Assembly: GCF_028748185.1 (NCBI RefSeq)
Contig: NZ_CP118164.1
Coordinates: 1,426,001-1,490,000 of the forward strand
Direction: 5' to 3'
From: Bremerella sp. P1
GTDB lineage: Bacteria > Planctomycetota > Planctomycetia > Pirellulales > Pirellulaceae
DNA: 64,000 nucleotides
The notes beneath the pieces are model-generated. The model made no database searches. It saw only the letters and a program-made list of their open reading frames with translations, and was not told the origin of the DNA. Numbering within the stretch: the stretch's first letter is position 1; each line of letters begins with the position of its first letter. This document shows positions 55,507 to 64,000 of this stretch, piece by piece. The position numbers and the translations under genes were made by a program.

Positions 55507-56649
55507 CTAAACCCGGCTCACCGTCAGATTGTCGCGATGAATGATCTCATCGTACGGGTGATGCCCTAAGATGCCTTCGATTTGGTCGGTTCGCTTGCCC
55601 AGGATCTGGCCGATTTCTTCCGAAGTGTAATTCGTCAGACCGCGAGCAATTTCCTGGTCTTGGCCATTACAGACGCGCACGACATCCCCTTTTTGAAACG
55701 TCCCGCGTACCTGCGTTACGCCAATCGGGAGAAGGCTTTTCCCCTTATCGCCCAGTGCCTTGACGGCTCCATCATCGACGACCAATTCTCCGCGAGGTTG
55801 GACCGAGTAGCCGATCCAGCGCTTCCGCGGAGTGACGGCCTTCCCTTGGGCGAGAAAGAGAGTCCCCAGGTCTTCGCCATCCAGCAGTCGCCGCAGCACG
55901 TCCGGCTGGCGGCCTGAGGCGATGATCATGTTCTCGCCGGCCGAGGTCACCATCCGGGCAGCTTCCAGTTTGCTGGCCATGCCCCCTTTGGAATGCCCCG
56001 TCTTCTTATCGCGGGCAAAGCCCATGATCTCTTCGTCCAACTTCGGCACGACCGACAACAGCTTCGACTCCGGCAGTTCCGGTGAGCCATTGTAAAGGCC
56101 TTGGACATCAGACAGCAGAATCAGTAGCGGGGCTCGCAGAAGATTGGTGACCCGAGCCGCCAGTCGATCGTTATCGCCGAACGTGAGCATCAGTTCTTCG
56201 ACCGCGACCGTATCGTTTTCGTTGATAATGGGTATCGCACCGAAATCGAGGACGCTCAGCAGCGTGTTGCGGATGTTCAGGTATCGCGTGCGGTCGTCGA
56301 GATCTTCCGCCGTGAGAAGCACCTGGGCGGCATGGCAGCCGTTATCACGCAGGACACGGTCGTACAGTTCAATCAGCTTGGCCTGCCCCACCGCCGCTAC
56401 CGCTTGCAGCTTGGCCAAGTCGGTCGGACGCTGGGTCAAACCGAGCTGACTCATTCCGGCGCCAACGGCACCACTGGAGACCAGCACCACGCGTCGCCCT
56501 GCCGCGGCCAACTGCGAGAGTTGCCTCCCCAGTTGGGTGATCTGCTGCTCGCTGAGCACGCCTTGATCGGTGGTAAGAACGCGTGTTCCTACCTTCACAA
56601 CGATCGTGTGGGCCGAGGTAGCGATTTCCTGCCGCAGCAAGTCGGTCAT
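55507..56649 (-). CDS. proB: Glutamate 5-kinase
   Basis: The 380-residue protein phosphorylates glutamate in the first step of proline biosynthesis. The kinase domain (1-260) shows VVKVGTRVLTTDQG, VSSGAVGAGMSQLGL, INENDTVAVEEL with FGDNDRLAARV, and GGMASKLEAARM. A C-terminal PUA domain covers about 275-370 (GELVVDDGAVKALGDKGKSL). The start at ATG 56649 gives the family length; the frame to 56721 adds residues with no match. proA is not in the window. It is a single gene, divergent from purF across a 370-base gap. Confidence 0.95.
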   Translation of the reverse strand: MTDLLRQEIATSAHTIVVKVGTRVLTTDQGVLSEQQITQLGRQLSQLAAAGRRVVLVSSGAVGAGMSQLGLTQRPTDLAKLQAVAAVGQAKLIELYDRVLRDNGCHAAQVLLTAEDLDDRTRYLNIRNTLLSVLDFGAIPIINENDTVAVEELMLTFGDNDRLAARVTNLLRAPLLILLSDVQGLYNGSPELPESKLLSVVPKLDEEIMGFARDKKTGHSKGGMASKLEAARMVTSAGENMIIASGRQPDVLRRLLDGEDLGTLFLAQGKAVTPRKRWIGYSVQPRGELVVDDGAVKALGDKGKSLLPIGVTQVRGTFQKGDVVRVCNGQDQEIARGLTNYTSEEIGQILGKRTDQIEGILGHHPYDEIIHRDNLTVSRV

Positions 56650-57020
56650 GGTGGCGAGGTTTCTCGAAGGCACTAAGTGGGTTGGTAACGATATCTTAGA
56701 GCCTGACGAGCCACTTGCCATGGGGGTTCGCGGTTTAAGTGGATGTCCAAACCGTGAATTGAATCCGCAGGCTAGTCCCCCATTGAATCGGCTTTATGCA
56801 AGGATAGTCCACCCTGCCGGAAATGCTTCCCACCCAGTCGCAGGAAAGGTTTGGGGGAATCCGAGAGTTCGAGTCGGCGACGGTTGAGGATTCGCACCTT
56901 CGCCCCTAAAATAATTGCGTGCTTGCTACTTCCGGCCCACGCCCCCATTCATGGCGATCCCGCTGATTCGATCTCGTTTGGGGGGGCTCTGTAAACTCGG
57001 CAGGATTGAACTGAAATTCT
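56650..57020. other. Intergenic region between divergent proB and purF-like genes
   Basis: About 370 bases. A T-loop-like GAGTTCGAGTC near 56866-56876 lacks the other arms of a tRNA. I see no gene or clear promoter. Confidence 0.35.
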
Positions 57021-58640
57021 ATGAGTGAACTCTTCCACGAATGTGGTATCGCGGCGATCTATCATCTCCCCTGCGACGAAGAAAGCCCTCTTTGTCCTGA
57101 CCAAGGCCCGGATGAAGTCTCGCGGATCATGCCGCGAATGCTGCTCGACATTCAGAATCGCGGTCAACTTGCCGCCGGGTTCACGACTTACCACCCCAAT
57201 CGCAACCAGCTGATCGATACGCACCGCGACATCGGTACCGTTCAGGAAGTCTTTCGCCTGTCGCATCGCGGCAAGAGCGAATCCCTGATGAAGGAATACG
57301 CCGGCCGCGCCGCCATTGGCCACGTTCGCTACGCAACGTGTGGCCAAGACGATCGCAGCTACGCCCAACCGTTCGAGCGACACCACTTGGTGAAGCACAA
57401 GTGGTTCAGCTTTGCCTTCAACGGGCAACTTTCCAATTACAGCGAACTCCGCGATCGCCTGCTGGCCGACGACGACCATCACCTCAGCCGCGAGACCGAC
57501 ACCGAAATCATCATGCACGAGCTGAGCCGTGAGATGACCGGTGAGAAGCGGATGACCATGTTCGATGCCTTGAAGAACGCCGCACCGCGTTTTGACGGAG
57601 CCTACAGCCTGGTCATGCTCAATGCCTACGGCGAAATGCTTGTGGCCCGCGACCCTTACGGCATCAAACCGCTTTGCTATGCCGTTTCTGGCCCTCTGTT
57701 TGCCGCAGCGAGCGAAAGTGTCGCCCTGATCAATATTGGCTTCGAGGAAGACGAAATCCACAACGTCGAGCCGGGCCAAGCCGTTACCATCACCGACGGT
57801 AAGATCGAGGTCAAACAATTCATCGAATCGAAGCGGAAAGCCCACTGCTTCTTCGAGTGGATCTATTTCGCCAACGTCGCCAGTACGCTGGACAATCAAA
57901 GTGTCTACGTCAGCCGTACCAACCTAGGTGAAGAACTCGCGGCGATCGAACGCGAACGAAACGACATTCCCCTGGATGACGGCGAGACGATCGTCGTCCC
58001 GGTGCCAGATACCAGCAAAGCCGCCGCCGACGCGATGGCATTCCGGCTCGGCATTCCTTCCCGCGAAGGTCTGATCCGCAACCGATATTCGGGTCGAACG
58101 TTTATCGAAAGTGGCAGCAAGCGTCGCCGCGCCGCCGAAATCAAATACACTCCACTGCGGGAAGTGCTGGAAGGGAAGCGAGTTTTCCTGGTCGAGGACT
58201 CGATCGTCCGTAGCACCACGATGAAGGTTCTGATCAATCGACTTCGTGAGCGTGGCGGGGCGAAAGAGATTCACGTTCGCGTGGCTTGCCCGCCGATCAT
58301 CGCCCCTTGCTTCTACGGCATCGACATGTCGACGATCAGCGAGCTGTTCGCTCCCAAGTTCATGGGAGACAGCTACCTGCTAACCGAAGAGATGCAGGAA
58401 GCAATGGCCCAGCAGTTGGGCGCCGATTCATTGCGATACCTGCCAGTCGACTCCATCGCCCGGGCTGTAAACTTCTCCAGCGATGAACTGTGCCAGGCCT
58501 GTATCACCGGCCAGTACCCGACCCCAGGTGGCGAGCGGCTCTATCAGATTGCCCTGGAAACGAAAGACCAGGAAGCCAACAACGGCCGGACCTACGAACG
58601 CCGAGCCGAAGAGCAGGCAGCCCAGTCCACGGGGGCTTAA
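57021..58640 (+). CDS. purF: Amidophosphoribosyltransferase (PurF)
   Basis: The 539-residue protein catalyses the first step of purine synthesis, making phosphoribosylamine from PRPP and glutamine. The N-terminal glutaminase nucleophile is Cys8 in HECGIAAI, after a seven-residue leader. [15 protein letters not shown]-like and [13 protein letters not shown] segments belong to the glutaminase domain. The phosphoribosyltransferase domain has the PRPP loop [14 protein letters not shown]. The length is slightly above typical (about 470-505) because of a longer C-terminal region with Cys in [13 protein letters not shown] short inverted repeat follows. Confidence 0.92.
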   Translation: MSELFHECGIAAIYHLPCDEESPLCPDQGPDEVSRIMPRMLLDIQNRGQLAAGFTTYHPNRNQLIDTHRDIGTVQEVFRLSHRGKSESLMKEYAGRAAIGHVRYATCGQDDRSYAQPFERHHLVKHKWFSFAFNGQLSNYSELRDRLLADDDHHLSRETDTEIIMHELSREMTGEKRMTMFDALKNAAPRFDGAYSLVMLNAYGEMLVARDPYGIKPLCYAVSGPLFAAASESVALINIGFEEDEIHNVEPGQAVTITDGKIEVKQFIESKRKAHCFFEWIYFANVASTLDNQSVYVSRTNLGEELAAIERERNDIPLDDGETIVVPVPDTSKAAADAMAFRLGIPSREGLIRNRYSGRTFIESGSKRRRAAEIKYTPLREVLEGKRVFLVEDSIVRSTTMKVLINRLRERGGAKEIHVRVACPPIIAPCFYGIDMSTISELFAPKFMGDSYLLTEEMQEAMAQQLGADSLRYLPVDSIARAVNFSSDELCQACITGQYPTPGGERLYQIALETKDQEANNGRTYERRAEEQAAQSTGA

Positions 58641-58650
58641 ACCTAAGCTT

Positions 58651-58680
58651 GATCCCCTCTCCCACGCAGGGAGAGGGATC
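58651..58680. repeat. Short inverted repeat, REP-like, possible bidirectional terminator
   Basis: GATCCCCTCTCCC (58651-58663) pairs with GGGAGAGGGATC (58669-58680) with one bulged base and a 5-base loop. It sits between convergent purF and trmB. The CCTCTC/GAGAGG core recurs in the repeat at 38338. Confidence 0.6.
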
Positions 58681-58698
58681 CCTGAAGGCCGTCTTGAA

Positions 58699-59346
58699 CT
58701 AAGCTTCTGGCTTTAAGAACTGGCTACGGAACACGTCCATTTCATTCTTCCGCATGCGTCGCTCGAAGTGCGTGCGGTAATCGAGATCGTGCTCGGCCGG
58801 CGATTCCTCGACATCGATCGGGCCCTGGAGCGTTGTCGCGCTGTGCAGGGTATCGACGGCCATTTCAAAGTAGTCCAGCACGTCGGTCCAGAAGTGCAGT
58901 TTGCCGCCAGGGCGGAGGACTCGCTGGATCTGCTGGCAGAACTCCTCGTTCATCAGGCGGCGGCGATGATGCTTGGTCTTCCACCAGGGATCGGGAAAGT
59001 AGACGTGTACCGCTTCTAGCGAATCGCTAGGGATCGTCTCTCGAAAGATCTTCTGGCCATCACCATGAAACATGACCGCGTTGCTTCGTCCTTCTTTAGC
59101 CAGCTTGTAACCGGCAAACCGAGCATACTTGAACGCGATCTCGATCCCCAGAAAGTTATGCTCAGGGAATTGGCCCGAAGCGGTCTTCATGAACAACCCT
59201 TTGCCGGTACCAACCTCGACTTCAAGCGGTTGCTGCATGGGAAAGTAGGACTGCAGGTCCGGTCGCGTTTCGAGTACATCCGACTCGAAGAAGTGCTGCG
59301 AATAGTCGACTTCAGGTTTCAGCTTAGGAAGTGCTTTACGGCCCAT
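58699..59346 (-). CDS. trmB: tRNA (guanine-N7-)-methyltransferase
   Basis: The 215-residue SAM-dependent enzyme methylates G46 of tRNA. LEVEVGTGKGLFMKTA is the SAM-binding motif, FLGIEIAFKYARFAGYKL follows it, and VYFPDPWWKTKHHRRRLMNEEF is the TrmB signature. LRPGGKLHFWTDV is the later strand. The start at ATG 59346 gives a normal length; the longer frame begins in a polar stretch. It lies 22 bases downstream of the rhomboid gene on the same strand, so they may be co-transcribed. Confidence 0.95.
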   Translation of the reverse strand: MGRKALPKLKPEVDYSQHFFESDVLETRPDLQSYFPMQQPLEVEVGTGKGLFMKTASGQFPEHNFLGIEIAFKYARFAGYKLAKEGRSNAVMFHGDGQKIFRETIPSDSLEAVHVYFPDPWWKTKHHRRRLMNEEFCQQIQRVLRPGGKLHFWTDVLDYFEMAVDTLHSATTLQGPIDVEESPAEHDLDYRTHFERRMRKNEMDVFRSQFLKPEA

Positions 59347-59368
59347 GATTGATTCGTAATCGATAAAA

Positions 59369-60226
59369 CTAGAAACGGAATTCGTCGTGACGGCTGGGGT
59401 CAAATTGGAACGATCGTTCCTTCTTCAAAACCGCCGAGTAAGTAGTGTCCGGGATGATCATTGCCAGCAGCGGCATGATGGCCATTCCGAAGATAAAACC
59501 CCCGATGTGCGCCCACCAGGCAACCCCTCCATCCAGCCCCACATGCAAAGCTCCCAGGCCTTGCACCAATTGAAACGTGATCCAAATTCCCAGCACCGCA
59601 AGCGCCGGCAGATCGATCATGAAGAAGATGACAAACAGAAACAACATGCAGCGCACCTGAGCCTTGGGATACGTCACCGCATAAGCACCCAGGATGACGG
59701 CGACGGCACCACTAGCACCAACGGTCGGAATCAACGCTCCGGTCGACGTGGCGGTCGCCCAATGGGCAAGTGCCGCAAAGATGCCCCCCAGCAAATAGAA
59801 CAGCAGGTAAGGAACATGCCCCAGGCGATCCTCCACGTTATTGCCGAAGATCCACAGGAACCACATGTTGCCCACCAGGTGAGCGATCCCCGCATGCAGG
59901 AACATCGACGAGAAGATCGTTCCCAAGGCCGCCGTCATCGTTGCAGGCAAGGTAATGACCGTGTCGCTTTCGCCATTTTCGAGTACCTCACGAGCCTCAG
60001 GCGAACCCTGCACGAGACCTTCCAGATCGATCCGAACGGCTTCGCCAGAACCTAGTGCTTCGGTAAAGCGTTGAGGAACAAAACCGTATTCAAGAAACAA
60101 ACGATTATGCTCTAGCGGATCTAAACCAAGCATCCCCAGCAAAAGCAAGGTATTGATCGCAATCAGTCCCACCGTCACTATTGGCCAACGGCGCGTTGGG
60201 TTTTCGTCGATCAGCGGGAAAAGCAT
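59369..60226 (-). CDS. Rhomboid-family intramembrane serine protease
   Basis: The 285-residue protein has about seven helices. SSMFLHAGIAHLVGNMWFLWIFGNNVEDRLG is the conserved rhomboid start with HxxxN. The catalytic Ser is in TVGASGAVAVILGAY, and the catalytic His is in WWAHIGGFIFGMA. It would cleave membrane proteins in or near the bilayer. A loop of about 60 residues between the first two helices (YGFVPQRFTEAL onward) is typical of this group. The substrate is unknown. It is followed closely by trmB. Confidence 0.9.
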   Translation of the reverse strand: MLFPLIDENPTRRWPIVTVGLIAINTLLLLGMLGLDPLEHNRLFLEYGFVPQRFTEALGSGEAVRIDLEGLVQGSPEAREVLENGESDTVITLPATMTAALGTIFSSMFLHAGIAHLVGNMWFLWIFGNNVEDRLGHVPYLLFYLLGGIFAALAHWATATSTGALIPTVGASGAVAVILGAYAVTYPKAQVRCMLFLFVIFFMIDLPALAVLGIWITFQLVQGLGALHVGLDGGVAWWAHIGGFIFGMAIMPLLAMIIPDTTYSAVLKKERSFQFDPSRHDEFRF

Positions 60227-60279
60227 GGGGAGTTACCAGCAGAGAACAGGCACGTGAGTCGCGGCCGTACCCCAGCGTC

Positions 60280-60774
60280 TTAGATCTCGTCGGGAAGTGG
60301 AATGCCGCGGATCACTCCTTCGGCAACCATCGTGTTTCCGACGAAACTCTGGAATGCACACACGAGCATTCGATTGGGGCGATAGCGAGTCTGCTTGAGC
60401 ACGCACAGCAGGCGGTCACCAGGGCGAACGATACCGCGGAACTTGACTTCATCCAAGCCGCCAAAGCCCATTCGCTTGCCTGGCATCAAGTCGTGTACCA
60501 CGACATACCAGGTACTAACCTGAGCCGCCATTTCGCACATCAAAACGCCCGGCATCAGAGGCATGCCAGGCATGTGTCCGCGCACCCAAAAGGCATCCTG
60601 CGCGATATCCATGTATCCAGCACAGATGCCTGCTTCAACATCGTCGTATACGATGCCGGTGAGCTGTTCCATCTCGTATCGCTGAGGATTGGTCTTTCGA
60701 ACCGCCTCGAGATCGGCGATTACGTTATCAAAATCGATCGACGCAGGGTCGAGAATCAGGTCTTCTCGCGCCAC
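60280..60774 (-). CDS. FabZ/FabA-like (3R)-hydroxyacyl-ACP dehydratase family protein
   Basis: The 164-residue hot-dog-fold protein resembles 3-hydroxyacyl-ACP dehydratases. The catalytic His lies in WVRGHMPGMPLMPGVLMCE, with Glu at the end of that segment, both in the expected places. MGFGGLDEVKFRGIVRPGD corresponds to the next strands. GTG 60774 is chosen because AAGGA lies seven bases before it; the longer frame from TTG 60855 has no such site. It may act in fatty-acid or related lipid synthesis. The next genes on the minus strand are the rhomboid and trmB genes. Confidence 0.85.
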   Translation of the reverse strand: MAREDLILDPASIDFDNVIADLEAVRKTNPQRYEMEQLTGIVYDDVEAGICAGYMDIAQDAFWVRGHMPGMPLMPGVLMCEMAAQVSTWYVVVHDLMPGKRMGFGGLDEVKFRGIVRPGDRLLCVLKQTRYRPNRMLVCAFQSFVGNTMVAEGVIRGIPLPDEI

Positions 60775-60870
60775 CGTGAATCCTTCAGCTACCGATGAGG
60801 AACAAAATAGGGTTACTTCAACAACGCCAACCGGATCTTCCGGGCCAGCGTCCAAACAACACGACCGATC

Positions 60871-60969
60871 TTAGGTCTTGATGTTCTTACGCTTGGCCTT
60901 ACGAGCTTTCGCACTCGCAGGACGGGCACCGTGATTGGCTTTCTTCAACTTACGATGTGGCTTGGCCAT
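60871..60969 (-). CDS. Very small basic protein, 32 residues
   Basis: The frame reads MAKPHRKLKKANHGARPA and continues Lys/Arg-rich to an end of KNIKT. About half of its residues are Lys, Arg or His, which suggests an RNA-binding or ribosome-associated peptide. AAGG lies eight bases before the ATG. I think similar small basic proteins occur in other Planctomycetes, but I cannot name a family. It lies between the FabZ-like gene and the MMPL transporter, all on the minus strand. Confidence 0.72.
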   Translation of the reverse strand: MAKPHRKLKKANHGARPASAKARKAKRKNIKT

Positions 60970-61150
60970 GGTTCTTACCTTGTGGTGAAAATACGTGATA
61001 TGGAGGGCAAACTAAAGAGTCTGCGCCAGATTCTGGTTCAGAATCTATTTAGTATAGCGATTTGAGGGCGGACCGAAAGCCCTAATGGGGGTCCGCCAAG
61101 AGTTCCCAAAAACGGCCTGTCATCGTCGCAAGACACTGTAAGCACAGCAC

Positions 61151-63988
61151 TTACCGTTTTGGCGACGATTCATCGAATGCCTCGCGGGAATCAGCATCCT
61201 CGCCAGACGGTTCTTTGTGCGGGTGCGAATTCGGCTCGTCAGGAATACTTGCCAGCTTGCGTCCGCGAGGCCGATCCCGCGCCGGCGAGGCGGTCGAATC
61301 GACCTCAGGCAATTCTCGGCGAAAGCCAGAAAGAATGGTCAACAGACACGGCAGGACGACCAACGAGGTAAAGAGACAGCACGCCACACCAATGGTCAGG
61401 ACGCGACCGAGACTGGCCAGACCACGGTGGTCGGCCAGCATCAACGCTCCGAAGCCAATCATGGTGGTCAGCGAGGTAATAATCACGCCGGTCGCCGTCG
61501 AAGCCCCCAGCGAGTACCCACGGCTTTGACGTCGGTAGTCGTGCACCACGTGAACGCCGTCGTCGATGCCAATACCCAGGATCAACGGTAGCACGATCAT
61601 ATTGGCCGGGTTCAGGGGAATATCGGCAAATCCTTGAATGCCAAACAGCATCAGCCCCCCAAGTCCCACCGGGGTGAGAGCCAGGAGCGTGTTGGTCATG
61701 CTGCGGAAGTCGATCAGCAGGATGATCATCACGGCGATCAACGAGTAAATCGCCGCATGGATATAGCTTCGTTGCATTTGCCGGGAAGCGTAGAAGGTTT
61801 GCAGCGGCTGCCCGGTCACTTTGGAATCGACCGAAGTCACTTGCTTGACGAAACCTTCCAACGCATCCATATCCCAGATGCTGGCGTTGGGATAGATACG
61901 CAGCAGCAGTTGGTTGTTCTTACCCACAAATCGTGAGACGAGCGCTTCAGGCAGGTCATCGATGGTGGGTGGTTCGGGGTTCGAGATCACCGCCAGCGAG
62001 TGTAGCCATTGCAGTAGTTCGCCTGCGTTTCGCTGCTGAAACTGCGAGATGATCGCGTTGTATCTCGGTTCTGGCATCCCCCGCAGAAGTTCGCGGATTT
62101 GTGCCAAACGCCGGTAGGTGTGTTGTGCCGCAGGATCGTCAGGCGAAAGAAGCCGTTGCGAGTCCGCGAGTACCTGGCCCAGATGCCCTGCCTGGGGCAC
62201 GGAGATGGTCGGCACGTTCTCCGGCAGCTTCTTTAAGCGTCGATCAAGATCCTCGATCATGACCAGCTTCTCCGGCGAGCTATCAGGCATCAGCGAGGCG
62301 ATTTCTTCGACACGATTCACCGTCGACAACGCTTCAAACTTCTCTTTTCGCTTGAGCAGCGTCTCGCGGTCTTCGGCAATCGAGAGAGCGAACCAGACAC
62401 TGCGGTCGGTATCGCTGATGAGCTTTTCTTCCCACTGAACGCTTTCCAGCCCTTTCGGCTGCAGGTTCAGCAGATTGTGATCGTAGCGCAGCTTCGGCAC
62501 GCCGATCGCCAACAGTGCGACAACAACCAGTGAAGCCAGGAGGGTGATCTTGGGAGTCTTGAGTAGCGGCAACACCCACCAATCAAGATGCAGTGGCTTC
62601 GGCAATTGGTAGCGATTGCGATGCCGATCGGCCAGGTGAATGGAGGCCGGCAAGACGGTCATCGAAGCGATCAAACAAACCAACAAGCCACCACCGGCGA
62701 TAATGCCCAGTTCGGCCACGCCTGTGAAATCGGTGAGCGATGCCGTGAAGAATGCGACCGCCGTCGTCAAACCACCAGTGACAATCCCCGGCCCAATATC
62801 GCGGGACGTCTGCACCAAGGCATCACCTGTCTTCTTTTCTTCGGCTTCCTTGAGATACCGCGCGACGTAGTGCACGCCAAAGTCGATGCCCAGCCCGATC
62901 AAGATGACGCCGAACGACACGCTCAAGATGTTCAGGTGACCCACAAAGGCCGTCGCAAAGCCGACCGACATGGCGATACCGATCAACAGTGCCACGACCG
63001 CCAGCAATGGATGCCGCAGGCCACCAAACGACGCCATGAACAGAAACGCGACGCCAACCAGGCTGATGACACTGGCCTTGGTCATGTCGACCTGGCTGCG
63101 TTCCATTTCGTCGTTTTCCATCACCGGAAGTCCGGTAAGGCCGAACTTCAATCCGGGATACTTCACTTGGAATCGGTCCAGAATTGTTCGCAGCTGTGCG
63201 ATTGCTTCTTTCCCTTGGGCCAGCTCCGATTTGTCCTTCACCAAACGTAACAAGATCAGACCAAGCTGACCTTCGTTGGCCAGGAAGTAGTCGGAGTCGA
63301 TCTGGCTCAATGCATTCAACGAATCGTTGGGCGGAACGAGAACCGAACCTTGCGATTCCCCCTGCCCCATCGCAGCCAGAAGATTGCTCGCCAGCCGATC
63401 CAGTTGCTGATGACTCTGCTCGGCCATCATCTGAGCCTGCGGAGAATTCGGTTGTCGCTGAGCGAAGAGCAGTTGTTGATTCAAGTTGTAAGCCAACTGG
63501 CCCACGCCCATCGAATCCCATTGCCCCTGCATCACGGGACGCAGACGCTGAAGTTGTTGATCGATCTTCGTCAGGTCTGACTCGGGCAGAAAGTGCAGCC
63601 CTTTCTCGCGTACCTTGCTGAGACCGCGCTCATGGAGCACCGCGTAGAAGGACTGTTCCTGGGCCATCAGTTGGGTGTAGAGATCTTCCAGCGCGGGAAC
63701 GATTTCTTCCCGGCCAGGCCCTTCAATGATCACGACGACATCGTCATCGGCACCGAACTGATCGAGGTACTCAAGCCACAGCTGATTGAAACCACTTTGC
63801 TGGTTGATCAGATCCAGGCGACTTGTTTTGAACCCCAGGTGATTGGTCGCGTAGAAGACACAGAGCCCCGCGACCATGAAGGCCACCAACAGCACGACAA
63901 TCGGAAAGCGCACCACCAAGCGTGTGCCCCAGGCCAGGGGTCTCGCGAGAAGCGATTTCTCTTCCGACGTTTCAGTATGCTTAGGCAT
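61151..63988 (-). CDS. MMPL/RND-family exporter, HpnN-like
   Basis: The 945-residue protein has two repeats, each with an N-terminal helix, a large periplasmic domain and five helices, as in MMPL proteins. GIGLGIDFGVHYVARYLKEA-like (about 365-385) and GIGIDDGVHVVHDYRRQSRG (about 805-825) are the paired TM4 acid motifs of RND transporters. HpnN of hopanoid producers is of this class and moves hopanoids to the outer membrane. With the hopanoid genes in this window, a HpnN-like role is reasonable, but other lipids are possible. The C-terminus is a polar tail of about 60 residues. The start ATG is 12 bases from the window edge. Confidence 0.8.
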   Translation of the reverse strand: MPKHTETSEEKSLLARPLAWGTRLVVRFPIVVLLVAFMVAGLCVFYATNHLGFKTSRLDLINQQSGFNQLWLEYLDQFGADDDVVVIIEGPGREEIVPALEDLYTQLMAQEQSFYAVLHERGLSKVREKGLHFLPESDLTKIDQQLQRLRPVMQGQWDSMGVGQLAYNLNQQLLFAQRQPNSPQAQMMAEQSHQQLDRLASNLLAAMGQGESQGSVLVPPNDSLNALSQIDSDYFLANEGQLGLILLRLVKDKSELAQGKEAIAQLRTILDRFQVKYPGLKFGLTGLPVMENDEMERSQVDMTKASVISLVGVAFLFMASFGGLRHPLLAVVALLIGIAMSVGFATAFVGHLNILSVSFGVILIGLGIDFGVHYVARYLKEAEEKKTGDALVQTSRDIGPGIVTGGLTTAVAFFTASLTDFTGVAELGIIAGGGLLVCLIASMTVLPASIHLADRHRNRYQLPKPLHLDWWVLPLLKTPKITLLASLVVVALLAIGVPKLRYDHNLLNLQPKGLESVQWEEKLISDTDRSVWFALSIAEDRETLLKRKEKFEALSTVNRVEEIASLMPDSSPEKLVMIEDLDRRLKKLPENVPTISVPQAGHLGQVLADSQRLLSPDDPAAQHTYRRLAQIRELLRGMPEPRYNAIISQFQQRNAGELLQWLHSLAVISNPEPPTIDDLPEALVSRFVGKNNQLLLRIYPNASIWDMDALEGFVKQVTSVDSKVTGQPLQTFYASRQMQRSYIHAAIYSLIAVMIILLIDFRSMTNTLLALTPVGLGGLMLFGIQGFADIPLNPANMIVLPLILGIGIDDGVHVVHDYRRQSRGYSLGASTATGVIITSLTTMIGFGALMLADHRGLASLGRVLTIGVACCLFTSLVVLPCLLTILSGFRRELPEVDSTASPARDRPRGRKLASIPDEPNSHPHKEPSGEDADSREAFDESSPKR

Positions 63989-64000
63989 GTGCCTTGATCG

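Noticed and set aside
56850-56900. T-loop-like sequence resembling a tRNA 3' half
   Set aside because: No matching acceptor or anticodon arm is found 60-80 bases upstream.

Overview
This window looks like chromosomal DNA of a planctomycete, probably in the Blastopirellula/Bremerella/Rhodopirellula neighbourhood. That placement is an inference. It rests on a complete hopanoid gene set, DUF1080 and other secreted families common in Planctomycetes, a planctomycete-type extended ScpB, many genes on alternating strands in short operons, and moderate-to-high GC content. I see no tRNA, rRNA, CRISPR array, transposase or prophage gene. Most of the window is ordinary single-copy chromosome.

Left part (1-22 kb): a TPR protein cut by the window edge, a nucleotide-sugar epimerase, a pseudopilin, a CPA-type antiporter, a DUF1080 protein and ispH. 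Next to ispH lies the squalene operon hpnC-hpnD-hpnE, then a small membrane protein and a convergent HpnG-like phosphorylase. mnmG, a HTH-receiver regulator behind a near-consensus promoter, a soluble histidine kinase joined to an NhaC antiporter gene, a secreted planctomycete protein and a dihydrodipicolinate-synthase-family enzyme follow.

Middle (22-36 kb): a membrane glycosyltransferase precedes the translationally coupled pair shc-hpnH (squalene-hopene cyclase and adenosylhopane synthase). Then come scpB with a very acidic tail, three related FliL-like lipoproteins, a leucine-rich-repeat lipoprotein and an SNF2 helicase with a conserved partner.

Right part (35.6-64 kb): two clusters of unassigned function stand out. 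The first (35.7-43.8 kb) combines an acyl-adenylating enzyme, an aldehyde dehydrogenase and an iron alcohol dehydrogenase, then a beta-propeller protein, then a tight trio of HemN-like radical SAM enzyme, GcvH-like lipoyl carrier and two-cluster ferredoxin. The second (44.8-50.6 kb) holds a radical SAM enzyme diverging from an operon of a second class II terpene cyclase with a DxDD motif, a DUF116-polyprenyl synthase fusion and a chorismate-lyase-like protein. This second locus resembles a parallel terpenoid pathway beside the classical hopanoid one. The remainder is housekeeping and transport: a DUF3311/SSS symporter pair, proB, purF, trmB, a rhomboid protease, a FabZ-like dehydratase, a 32-residue basic protein and an MMPL/HpnN-like exporter.

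Taken together, ispH supplies isoprenoid precursor, HpnC/D/E make squalene, Shc cyclises it, HpnH and perhaps the HpnG-like protein add the side chain, and the MMPL protein could export the product. The second cyclase locus would draw on the same precursor pool.
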